DNA of 64,000 bases, from assembly GCF_943734655.1 (NCBI RefSeq), contig NC_071354.1, positions 43,067,744-43,131,743 of the forward strand, read 5' to 3'. Origin of the DNA: Sabethes cyaneus. Lineage: Eukaryota > Arthropoda > Insecta > Diptera > Culicidae. A program made the translations under genes and the position numbers. Positions 20,490 through 30,240 of this stretch are shown here, piece by piece (positions within the stretch are counted from its first letter, which is position 1; every line of letters begins with the position of its first letter). Under the pieces are notes generated by a model that was not told where the DNA came from, did no database searches, and worked only from the letters and a program-made list of their open reading frames with translations.

Positions 20490-23398
20490 CAATTTTAAAA
20501 TAAATTTCGACATTAATATCGATTTTTATTGAAATAATATGCTAGGTAGATCCAATATAGCTCTACTAACATTCCACTAGTCCATTGCATTGTTAACATG
20601 ACAAAAATGCAATTATTATTCTCCCCTCGCACATGGACATGCTCTGCTCGGCGGACGCGGACAAACAAATATGTTATTATTTTGCATGTAGGTACAGTAA
20701 GCAAAGCTTGGAGAATTTCAGAATATGACCAGGAAAACGATTCCATATCCGGGACCGCGGGAGTGCAGTCGATCGAAACAATTTTCATCGACCGTTCACG
20801 AATTCACCGCCGGAAGCTGCGAAACCAACCATTATATTTCCGTTTATATATCAATTCCGCTGCCACGAATAAGCGCTACGGTGGCAATATGAAAATCCCG
20901 TCCTTGTACGCAAAATTGAAAACTCGTCGAAAAAATACCAAACCCATACTTGATGCCTAATCTGTTCGCTTCACTCGACTCGAGTGTCTCGTGAAACCCC
21001 GGCTAACAACGCACGGCCCGGGTATCCGGGAGTTGTCCTGCCGCTGCCGGAAAGCTACCGCCAGAGTGTCTCATCGGGCTCTATAGCAGCGACCTGCTGT
21101 GCTCCAGTGAAAAACCAAACTAAATAAAAACGTGAACATGTTTATTTATTGCATAACGAGAATGTTTTCATTTCTCGCAAATGAAATTCATGCAAGAATG
21201 TTGTAACAATGCTACATTGTCATGTATGCGGGACCGCTTTTTCCGCTTCATTCCGCTAGCATCCTGGCTGGATGAAAGTAAACAAACACGCACCGAAGGG
21301 TAATCGGAAGCCAACAAACGCGGCACCAACTTCTTTGGCGTGTACAAACGCCAGACGACTGCTGGCTGCAGCAGCAAGGATATTGAACAATCAAAGTGGA
21401 ATGTCGAAAAGTAGGGAGCCTCGAGTGACGCAATTATTTGAATCTTGTATAAATAAGTGAAGGACGAAAACGGAATAGAAGAAGAATTACAATCCGATAC
21501 CAATTTGTGTCGACTAGCGGGAAGTGAAAGTATGTAGCTCCAGCGATCTGTAACTGGGATTATATAAATATTGAGTTTGCTGTCTCAGCTTTAATGGCGC
21601 TTTACGATCCAGAGCGCGGAGCGGCGCGGTTGTCATTTTCAGAAATTGAGCCGAGAAAAAAAACTAGAGCACAGTGCTTTTGTCCCAATTGTAGCCCTCT
21701 TGTTACGTGCGTTTGGCATGTTTTCGTTCAGTAAACAAAGTACATTCAAGCAATGTTTATTTTTGTAATTGTATAATTTGTGTAAATTGTGCTTCTGATT
21801 GAAACCGACAGACGCTTGCATGCGAAGACCGGTGTGGCCCTTAGATGAACCAATGCATTTTCTTCCGTATTTAAAACAGTTGCCCGAGTTTCTAACTTTT
21901 ACTGGTTGATGGCAGCAAATTGTTACGTTTTCTTGCAGTACTAGCTTTCGGTGATGTGAGAAAATAAAAGCTGTATAGATGCTAATTTCGCCTGAGTGAG
22001 TCGCTCTCTACAATTGTCGTTTTTTGTATCTTTTCCCGTTGTTTTGTTTTTCATCCGTCCTTACGTAATCTTACACCGTAGTTCCCACTCCATCTAGGAT
22101 CATGTCCCGGAGAGCTTTTTTGTTCCGGAGTGGGTATTTATGTATGTTTTTAATTCGCTTTTTCCGCCTTTCTAGACGACATAGCGGGCGATAGAATCAA
22201 TTTGGACGACGTGCTGTCCGCTCAACAAAGTAAATGCAGTTTATGTCCATGGGGCATTGGAGCGCGTTTTAAGTGCCTTTCGTTCCATTCATCCGTAGTG
22301 TTTCAATTAAATAATCCAATCATCATAAAATGAGTAATGGGTGCTACACGGCACGAAGGAACAACGGTGTGATGAATGGTTACGCGTCGTTTGTACGCTG
22401 GAAAGCGACAGGACATTTTGGTATGAGAAACCAAGCAACATTTTGGCTCGGCGAGAATGGCATTTCTATGTTCATCGTATCCGATGGTTATAAAAAATAT
22501 ATCCATACACTTGTGAATTGACGATGGGCTCAAAAGGGCGAACAAAGGACGAGTTTCATTATTTGTTAATTAGAAGGATCTTCTAAGCCCAGCTACTGTC
22601 GTAGCGTGATAGACTAAGCCCTTCTAATCGAGATTTAACGACGGGTACTTCGGCCATTTCGGCCGCATAACAGTACCGAAACCTTCACTTTACGGAAACT
22701 TTTATGGGCCCTGTGGGCAGAAGAAAATCACATCAAAAGCTCGTTTGATAAAAACCGCCGTATACTTTCGGCGCGGGGACTGCAGTAGTTCTCCGAGTTT
22801 TTTTTTTCTTCCAGCACCTTCCTCCGTTTGCTGAGGCTGGCAGGCGTTATTTTATTGCTGTGAACGACCGGGAGATGTCCAGTATGTGTGTCTTCACATT
22901 TTACAGATTAACTGGCTGTTGGTAATTTTATAATCGGCAAAAAGGGCATTTTTATAGTGTGAAAGTCTATCCAGAAATGTGCGGTTTCTTGTTAGCTAAT
23001 TTTTCGGCTTGTTATACGGTATATTTAGCGTCTTTCGCATTTGATAAACATGCCTAGTAAAAATAAAATAAAATTTAAATAAAGTTAGTTGCAACTTGCA
23101 TAAGCGTTCTTTACTGTCACGGATAGAAATTTATTCCCCAAAACGATCAAAATGACTCATGATTTCAGGGTTCTAGCTTAAGTTTTATGAAAATACAGCA
23201 TGAAACATAATCATAATATCATGAACTATTCATGGTTTTGTACTGCTTGATAAGGCAGTTCAGCCATGATTTGACAGTAATTCAAACTTCATGATTTCAT
23301 GATTTTATTTATGGTATCGGAATCGAATTTCTTTCCGCTCCCTGAGAAATTTTTAATTCTAAATTTAATTCCAAATAACTTTCGATTTCGACCATTTA
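20490..23398. other. Unique-looking DNA, no gene recognised
   Basis: Mixed sequence with a G+C-rich patch at about 20990-21110, followed by AAATAAAA near 21123 that could act as a polyadenylation signal. Frames of up to 120 codons on either strand show no motif I know. Around 23140-23320 ATGATTTCATG phrases recur, possibly a small decayed repeat. No firm feature. Confidence 0.4.
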
Positions 23399-23790
23399 CC
23401 TTTTGACTTTTGACTTGACTTTTGACTTTTGACTTTGGACTTTGGACTTTGGACTTTGGACTTTGGACTTTGGACTTTGGACTTTGGACTTTGGACTTTG
23501 GACTTTGGACTTTGGACTTTTGACTTTTGACTTTTGACTTTTGACTTTTGACTTTTGACTTTTGACTTTTGACTTTTGACTTTTGACTTTTGACTTTTGA
23601 CTTTTGACTTTTGACTTTTGACTTTTGACTTTTGACTTTTGACTTTTGACTTTTGACTTTTGACTTTTGACTTTTGACTTTTGACTTTTGACTTTTGACT
23701 TTTGACTTTTGACTTTTGACTTTTGACTTTTGACTTTTGACTTTTGACTTTTGACTTTTGACTTTTGACTTTTGACTTTTGACTTTTAAC
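23399..23790 (+). repeat. 7-bp satellite CTTTTGA with a CTTTGGA block
   Basis: About 55 tandem heptamers. The first part (about 23430-23519) is CTTTGGA, the rest CTTTTGA, with clean junctions. Because three heptamers make 21 bp, the minus strand is open as a Lys-Ser-Gln-Lys-Ser-Lys-Val repeat; this 148-codon frame is an artefact. Confidence 0.97.
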
Positions 23791-24720
23791 TTTTAACTTT
23801 TTACTATTCACTTTTCTCTTTTCACTTTTCGATTTTCACTTTTTACTATTCACATTTCACTTTTCACTTTTCACTTTTCACTTTTCACTTTTCACTTTTC
23901 ACTTTTCACTTTTCACTTTTCGATTTTCACTTTTTACTATTCACATTTCACTTTTCACTTTTCACTTTTCACTTTTCACTTTTCACTTTTCACTTTTCAC
24001 TTTTCACTTTTCACTTTTCACTTTTCACTTTTCACTTTTCACTTTTCACTTTTCACTTTTCACTTTTCACTTTTCACTTTTCACTTTTCACTTTTCACTT
24101 TTCACTTTTCACTTTTCACTTTTCACTTTTCACTTTTCACTTTTCACTTTTCACTTTTCACTTTTCACTTTTCACTTTTCACTTTTCACTTTTCACTTTT
24201 CACTTTTCACTTTTCACTTTTCACTTTTCACTTTTCACTTTTCACTTTTCACTTTTCACTTTTCACTTTTCACTTTTCACTTTTCACTTTTCACTTTTCA
24301 CTTTTCACTTTTCATTTTTCACTTTTCACTTTTCACTTTTCACTTTTCACTTTTCATTTTTCACTTTTCACTTTTCATTTTTCACTTTTCACTTTTCACT
24401 TTTCACTTTTCACTTTTCACTTTTCACTTTTCACTTTTCACTTTTCACTTTTCACTTTTCACTTTTCACTTTTCACTTTTCACTTTTCACTTTTCACTTT
24501 TCACTTTTCATTTTTCACTTTTCACTTTTCATTTTTCACTTTTCACTTTTCACTTTTCACTTTTCACTTTTCACTTTTCACTTTTCACTTTTCACTTTTC
24601 ACTTTTCACTTTTCACTTTTCACTTTTCACTTTTCACTTTTCACTTTTCACTTTTCACTTTTCACTTTTCACTTTTCACTTTTCACTTTTCACTTTTCAC
24701 TTTTCACTTTTCACTTTTCG
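23791..24720 (+). repeat. 7-bp satellite CTTTTCA, over 120 units
   Basis: After a 60-bp transition with CTTTTAA and TTTTTACTATTCACA variants, the array is almost pure CTTTTCA, broken by occasional 8-bp TTTTTCAC-type variants. A distinctive segment (GATTTTCACTTTTTACTATT) occurs at 23831 and again at 23922. That is 91 bp, or exactly 13 heptamers apart, pointing to a block duplication. Confidence 0.97.
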
Positions 24721-25002
24721 CTTTTCACTTTGCATTTTGCACTTTTTACTTTTTACTTCCGCTTTGTACTTTTTGATTTTCACTTTTCACTATTCACTTT
24801 TCAGTTTTCATTTTTTACTTTTTGAATTTCGCTTTTCACTTTTCACTTTTCGCTTTTCATTTAGCATTTTTCACTTTTCAATTTCAATTTTTACTTTTTA
24901 CATTAAACTTTTCACTTTCCACTGTTCAATGTAGATTTTTGGTTTTGAAGTTGGACTTTTGAGTTTAGAATCTTGATTGTGACTTTCAAATTCGTCTTCC
25001 GT
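24721..25002 (+). repeat. Degenerate junction between heptamer arrays
   Basis: Variants such as CTTTGCATTTTGCA, CTTTTTA and CTTTTCG, grading into non-repetitive T-rich text before the next array. It looks like an eroded array edge. Confidence 0.7.
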
Positions 25003-25297
25003 TTTCGTCTTTCGTCTTTCGTCTTTCGTCTTTCGTCTTTCGTCTTTCGTCTTTCGTCTTTCGTCTTTCGTCTTTCGTCTTTCGTCTTTCGTCTTTCGTC
25101 TTTCGTCTTTCGTCTTTCGTCTTTCGTCTTTCGTCTTTCGTCTTTCGTCTTTCGTCTTTCGTCTTTCGTCTTTCATCTTTCGTCTTTCGTCTTTCGTCTT
25201 TCGTCTTTCGTCTTTCGTCTTTCGTCTTTCGTCTTTCGTCTTTCGTCTTTCGTCTTTCGTCTTTCGTCTTTCGTCTTTCGTCTTTCGTCTTTCGTCT
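25003..25297 (+). repeat. 7-bp satellite CTTTCGT, about 42 units
   Basis: Nearly perfect TTTCGTC heptamers with one CATCTTT variant near 25174. Both strands read open (Arg-Leu-Ser-Ser-Phe-Val-Phe on plus; Lys-Asp-Glu-Arg-Arg-Lys-Thr on minus). Neither is a gene. Confidence 0.97.
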
Positions 25298-25741
25298 TAC
25301 GCCTTACGTCTTGCATCGTGCGTCTTGCATCGTGCGTCTTGCATCGTGCGTCTTACATAGTGCGTCTTGCGTCTTACATCTTACGTCTTACGTCTTGCTT
25401 TGCGTCTTGCGTATTATATCTTTCGTCTGTCCTTTGTCCTCTGTCACCTATCGTCTGTCCTCTATCCTCTCATCTCTGTCTTCTGTCCTCTGTTCTCTGT
25501 CCCTAGTTCTTTGTCTTCTGTCCTTTGTCCTCTGTTCTCTGTCCTCTGTCTCCTGTTCTTTGTCGTTAGTCCTCTGTCCTCCATCTTCTCTCCTCTGTCA
25601 ACCGTCCTCCTATCTTCTCTCTCTTCTACCTAGTTGTCCTCTCGCCTTTGTCTTTTATCCTTTGTACTCTGTCCATTGTCTCTTGCCGTCTGTTCTCTAT
25701 TCTCTTTACTTTATCCTCTGTCCATTATCCTCTGTTGTCTA
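25298..25741 (+). repeat. Transition to the CCTCTGT satellite
   Basis: Begins with GTCTTGCATCGTGC-like variants (to about 25400), then imperfect 7-bp CCTCTGT units up to the left boundary of the hAT element at 25742. Variation is much higher than in the CTTT arrays. Confidence 0.85.
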
Positions 25742-26366
25742 CAGTGGTTGGAGAATTCGCGAAAAAGTGATCATTTGAATCGATGAACATCCCTCGTGAA
25801 CATACACTATTCGCCTGCCTCGCCGATAATGCACGCATCAGCTATGAATTTTATCACGAACAGGACCTCAATGTGAACATCAGAGTTCGTTCAGAAATTG
25901 AATATTGAACATTGAGTGTATTCGATTTAGCAGATAGAGGATGCCTGGGGACGCCGGAAAGTATTCAAAATAATATTACCACGGAAAGGGAATAGTTTAA
26001 AGTACTGTCAGTGGCTTTACAAGCAGCAGAAGGCGTTTAATTCGCACATTTGCGATGCACACGATATTCGCATACACTGAAGTCGCTTTTCACGCGGTTT
26101 GTTTTTTTACGCGATTCTCGGAATTTACGCGGTTTTTATACGCGATTTTCGGAATTTACGCGGTTTTTTACGGAGTTTTGATTTACGCAGGACGTAGCCT
26201 TCGCGTAAAAAGCGACTTGAGTGTATTCAGCGATGCTATGAAGCGTGAATGTATGTAACTCATTGTTATAGGCGAATTGAACCACTCGCGTCGATGTTTT
26301 CTCATGATAAAACACGTTTGCCGATGCTCGGCGTATCTAATCATTTTGCGAGTTTTCCAACCTCTG
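25742..26366. mobile_element. 625-bp hAT-type non-autonomous element
   Basis: The left end is CAGTGGTTGGAGAATTCGCG and the right end, complemented, CAGAGGTTGGAAAACTCGCA. The 8-bp flanks GTTGTCTA (25734-25741) and GTTGTCTG (26367-26374) match at 7 of 8 positions, the hAT pattern. It interrupts the CCTCTGT satellite, whose sequence resumes on the other side. No transposase is encoded. A 149-bp MITE is nested at 26075-26223. Confidence 0.82.
26075..26223. mobile_element. 149-bp TA-flanked MITE built of TTTACGCG repeats
   Basis: The ends are CACTGAAGTCGCTTTTCACG and, complemented, CACTCAAGTCGCTTTTTACG, with TA on both sides (26073-26074, 26224-26225). The inside is a run of imperfect 27-bp TTTACGCGATTTTCGGAA units. 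The same unit forms the longer element at 54309-54685. Confidence 0.85.
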
Positions 26367-26703
26367 GTTGTCTGTCTGTCTGTCCTGTATCCTCTGTCCT
26401 CTATCCTCTGTCCTCTGTGATTTGACCCTTGTCCTCTGTTCTCTGTTCCCAGTTCTCCGTCCTCTGTTCTCCGTTCTCAGTTCTCCGTCTTCTGTTCTCT
26501 GTCCACTGTCCACTGTCCTTTGTCCACTGTCCTCTGCCCACTATTCTCTGTTTTTTGTCCTTTGCCCTTTATCCTCTCTTCTCTGTCCTTTATTCTCTGT
26601 CCTCTGTTCTCAGTTCTCTGTTCTCTATCCTCTGTTCTCCGTTCTCAGCTCTCCGTATCTTGTTTTCCGTTCTCAGTTCTCCATCCTCTGTTATTCGTCC
26701 TCT
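26367..26703 (+). repeat. CCTCTGT-type satellite, middle part
   Basis: Imperfect 7-bp units (TCCTCTG, TTCTCTG, TTCTCCG, TCCACTG). Overlapping open frames of Ser-Val-Leu-Cys-Pro-Leu type are by-products. Confidence 0.9.
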
Positions 26704-26811
26704 CCCAAGTAACAATTTGGGTTTTATTACACTCTTATGATGGCATTTAAGTCCAAAACTGGTCTTGAAGACCACCATAGGAGTACAATAAAACTCACAT
26801 TGTTGCTTGGG
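26704..26811. mobile_element. 108-bp palindromic MITE, copy 1
   Basis: The whole element is a near-palindrome starting CCCAAGTAACAATTTGGGTT and ending TTGTTGCTTGGG, with a TTTTATTACACTCTTATGA arm on each side. A copy of exactly the same length is at 62510-62617. It splits the CCTCTGT satellite. Immediate flanks are CT on both sides, too short to be decisive inside a CT-rich array. Confidence 0.88.
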
Positions 26812-27534
26812 CTATCCACTGTCCTCTGTCCACTGTCTTCTGTCCACTGTCCTCTGTCCTCTGTCCACTGTCCTCTGTCCACTGTCCTCTTTCCGCTGTC
26901 CTCAGTCCACTATTCTCGGCTTTTTGTCCTTTTTCCTCTATCAACTCTCCTCTGTCTTCTATCCTTTACCCTATGCCAGCTATCCTCTAACCGTTGTCTT
27001 CTATCCTCTCTCTCCTGCCCACTGTCGTCTGTCCTCTGACGTCTGTTTTCTGTCCTCTGTTCTCTATCCTCTGTCCTCTGTTCACTATCCTCTGTTTTCT
27101 GTTCTCTGTCCTCTGTCCACTGTACTCTGTCCACTGTCCTCTATTCTCCGTCCTCTGTCCACTGTGTTCTGTCCACTATCCCTGCTTTTTTTTCGTTTGT
27201 CCTCTATCCTCTCTCCATTGTCTTCTGTCTTCTATTCTCTATCCTATGACAGTTGTCCTCTAACCTCTGTCTTCAATCCTCTGTCCTTTGTCGATTGTCT
27301 TCTGTGCTCTGTCATCTGTCCTTCATCCTCTGTTCTTTATCCTTTGTTCTCTGTCCTCTGTTCTCCGTTCTCAGTTCTTCTTCCTTTGCTTTCCGCCCCC
27401 TGTTCTCCGTCCTCTGTCCACTATTCTCTGTTTTTGTCCTCTGTTCCCCGTCGCCTGTTCTCTATTTTCTGCCCTCTGTCCTCATTCGTTTGTCCTCTGT
27501 CCCCTGTCCCTTGTTCTTTGTCTTCTGTCCTCTT
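26812..27534 (+). repeat. CCTCTGT-type satellite, right part
   Basis: About 100 imperfect heptamers (TCCTCTG, TCCACTG and variants). A 253-codon plus-strand frame and several overlapping ones are open only because of the 7-bp periodicity. Confidence 0.9.
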
Positions 27535-27732
27535 CCAAGTAACAATTTTGGTTTCATTTTACTTGTAAAGTAGATTTCAGACCCAAATTATAATAAAACC
27601 CACTATGACGACCTTAATGTTATAAAAACCATCTAAGGACCCACAGGCCCAGTTTTATTACAATCATTAAAACTCGATATGCTAACCATCCTTAGAGTAC
27701 CGATTTTATTCGTGATTCACCCTAGACCTATA
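27535..27732. mobile_element. Degenerate relative of the 108-bp MITE
   Basis: Begins CCAAGTAACAATTTTGGTTT where the satellite stops and contains further TTTTATTAC and AATAAAAC phrases like those of the 108-bp element. No matching right end was found. Probably an older or longer relative. Confidence 0.5.
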
Positions 27733-28366
27733 CGGTAAAGGCACCAGTTTTCGCCAACATTGGGGGTCAAAAGGGATTTATTGATATTTGGAATACCATA
27801 ATTAGCATAACATATTCAATAATTCAAACATAGTTATGTATTGAAATAATATCATATGACTCCACACCCTTAATGGTTATATTACTCAAATTGGCATTAA
27901 TTTTAGTTTGTGTCGCTACTTTTCGCCAGTGGCAAATATCAACGGACCGTTCCTAAGCACTTCGCGGGAACCAGCGATACGGTTGTTTCTCAACGCAAAT
28001 TCATTCTGTTTTCACTATTCAACTGAAAATTATTTCTATTTGTCGGAAAAAATATAAATATTACAGAATTTTCCAACTAGAACAAGATACAAGCGATGCT
28101 TCTGGGGGTGGCGAAAACTGGAGCTCAGAAACGGCGAAAACTGGATCTTGGGGGTCGAAAACTGGTGCCTCAACATGTATCACAAATTTCACATTTACAG
28201 CGACTTTTTTAAATATTTGGGCTTAAGTTTCATGCTGAAAACGTAGCAAAAAATTTTCTGTTTAATGTAGGCTAAACAATTCTTATCGATATAGAACTAT
28301 TAGGCAATAGATCTCGGTTTTCTTGTTTGCTGTCTAAAAAAGTGGCGATTTCTAGTGTCGTTACCC
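27733..28366. mobile_element. 634-bp TA-flanked element with GGTAA...CGCCA ends
   Basis: The left end is CGGTAAAGGCACCAGTTTTC; the right end, complemented, is GGGTAACGACACTAGAAATC; both are followed by GCCA. TA lies outside each end. TTTTCGCCA and GGCGAAAACTGG phrases repeat inside in both orientations (near 27750, 27920, 28105, 28125 and 28150). No protein is encoded. Confidence 0.6.
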
Positions 28367-28981
28367 TATATGACTGAAACTTATAGTGCATTTGTTCTGT
28401 TTTACAAAGCTTCACATGAAGCTTGCTGTGCTAAAAGCTAAAACAGCACAACAGTTTGTATTGCTGATTTGCAGATTTATACAAATGCAAGAAATAGAGA
28501 TTAAGCTTTGCTCTCAGATCAACCAGTATTCAATTTTATTTTAAAGCAATCTTCTTAAAACATGTGAAATAACAAATAGATATTTATTAATGATTTTCGC
28601 AGTTAAAAACACATGCACATCAAATTTCATTGTAAAATTAATGCGCCATCGAAGCAGTACTGATTTATAAAAACTTATTGTACAAAGAAAATAAATAAGT
28701 TCGATAAGTCAAGCTTAATTTCCTATAATAATGCTCTACCTGTTTTCTATTGTTTTCTATTATATGCGAACAGATCGAAAATAACTTCGTCTGTACAACT
28801 CGTACTATTTTTTGAGGAAATAGCTTCCATGGTTTTTAATTGCTAGAATATCAATATGGCGTTACATAAAATTTTGTTTTCGTCGCTAATTCTAGTAACG
28901 CTTCACAACAACTGCGATAAATCTGCTTGATTGGATATAAGCATTCCAAAAGCATTATAAAATTATGAGTTATTCGCCTTT
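28367..28981. other. No recognisable feature
   Basis: A+T-rich spacer between two DNA elements. No open frame or repeat of note. Confidence 0.4.
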
Positions 28982-29369
28982 CAGGGTTGATTTGCCCTTT
29001 TTACTTCGTTTTTGCTCTTTTGAGTACAGCGCCTCAGCCAAACAGGATTCGAAAAAGTGATTTATAGGACAAGTGTAGAGTTACTTATTATCTACAATAT
29101 TATTAAAGAAAGTATAGTTTAATCTTTTGTATTTATAGCGTTACAGAGCTGCAATGCGATTGGTAGCAAAAAGAGTGCTCTTTTGGCTACCAGCAAGGTA
29201 TCAGCCCCATAGCGCCATAAATATAAAAGATAAAACTATACTTTCTTCAACAATATTGTAGATAATAATCAACTCTACAATTGGTCTATGCGTCACTATT
29301 TCGAATTTTGTTTGACTGGGACGCTGTAACCAAAAGAGCAAAAAGTGTAAAAAGAGCAAATCAAGCCTG
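28982..29369. mobile_element. 388-bp palindromic hAT-type MITE, copy 1
   Basis: The ends are CAGGGTTGATTTGCCCTTTT and, complemented, CAGGCTTGATTTGCTCTTTT. It is flanked by a perfect 8-bp duplication TCGCCTTT (28974-28981, 29370-29377). Nearly all of it folds on itself, including TACTTTCTTCAACAATATTG with its partner. A second copy is at 60548-60939. Palindrome plus 8-bp duplication indicates a hAT-mobilised element. Confidence 0.93.
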
Positions 29370-29644
29370 TCGCCTTTGTTTGCATATAAATACTATAGCC
29401 TTAAAGTTTTATTGCAGTTTGACAAGCAGCCACCACAAGGACCGTTTTGTATTGATACGCCAATGTATTGGAACGCGTTCTGTAGAAAATACTCAGAACT
29501 GTTTTGAAAAGGACCAAAAAATGTTTTGAAAAGGGATTAAATAATCAGCTATGTAAGTACCGTGCCAGCAAAATATTCAAGACAGTGCCTAATTCTGGAC
29601 AATTGCCGATTTTACTTACATACAAATTGACAAAACTCTAGCTC

Positions 29645-29905
29645 TAGCTAGCTCTGTCCTCTGTCCTCTGTCCTCTCTCCTCTGTCCTCTGTCCTCTGTC
29701 CTCTGTCCTCTCTCCTCTGTCCCCTGTCCTCTGTCCCCTGTCCTCTGTTCTCTGTCCTCTGTCCTCTGTCCTCTGTCCTCTGTCCTCTGTCCTCTGTCCT
29801 GTGTCCTCTGTCCTCTGTCCTCTGTCCTCTGTCCTCTGTCCCCTGCTCTCTGTCCTCTATCCTCTGTCCTCTGTCTTCTGTCCTATGTCCTCTGTCCTCT
29901 ATCGT
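29645..29905 (+). repeat. CCTCTGT satellite, outlying block
   Basis: About 36 heptamers, purer than the 26-27 kb part. It ends exactly where a minus-strand LINE fragment begins, so the LINE may have inserted into the satellite. Confidence 0.95.
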
Positions 29906-30240
29906 TTTAGGTTTCTCTCTTCAAGTTTTCGAATGACATGGTTGTATACAAACTTAAACATTGCCGAATCTACTTGTCTATTTACAATATTGACCCACCA
30001 CAAACAATGCCTGTAGTATCTTACGTGTGTGTTCCAATGTGTCTAGGTCGAGTAAACGGCATCTATCTACGTAAGGAGGCAAGTCTTTAGGATGTTGCCA
30101 AGGGAGGTGTCGCAATGCTAGTCCGAGGAATCTCCGATGTACACATTCAATCCGCAGATTCCAAGTTAGTTGCTTTGGGAACCAAACCGGCATATAATTC
30201 TGTAATAGCGGACAAACTAAGGTGAAACACAACAATTTAA
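29906..30240 (-). pseudogene. Jockey-type LINE, C-terminal fragment
   Basis: The 85-codon frame reads PLLQNYMPVWFPKQLTWNLR, then IECVHRRFLGLALRHLPWQ and YVDRCRLLDLDTLEHTRKIL. This matches the conserved C-terminal region of Jockey-group ORF2 (IE..QKRF...LR.LPW..P, then Y..RC.LL.L.TLE.RR). Only this end survives, with no RT core. A second scrap of the same kind is at 35680-35935, and the same motif is in the LINE at 17249-18499. Confidence 0.8.

Noticed and set aside
23365..23811. 148-codon Lys/Ser/Gln-rich minus-strand frame
   Set aside because: It is the translation of a 7-bp satellite; 21-bp periodicity keeps the frame open without coding meaning.
23399..25297. CRISPR-like regular repeats
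   Set aside because: The repeats are continuous 7-bp units without spacers, in eukaryotic-type DNA.
26807..27568. 253-codon plus-strand frame rich in Ser, Leu, Cys and Pro
   Set aside because: It lies wholly in the CCTCTGT-type satellite plus a MITE edge, and overlapping frames are equally open.
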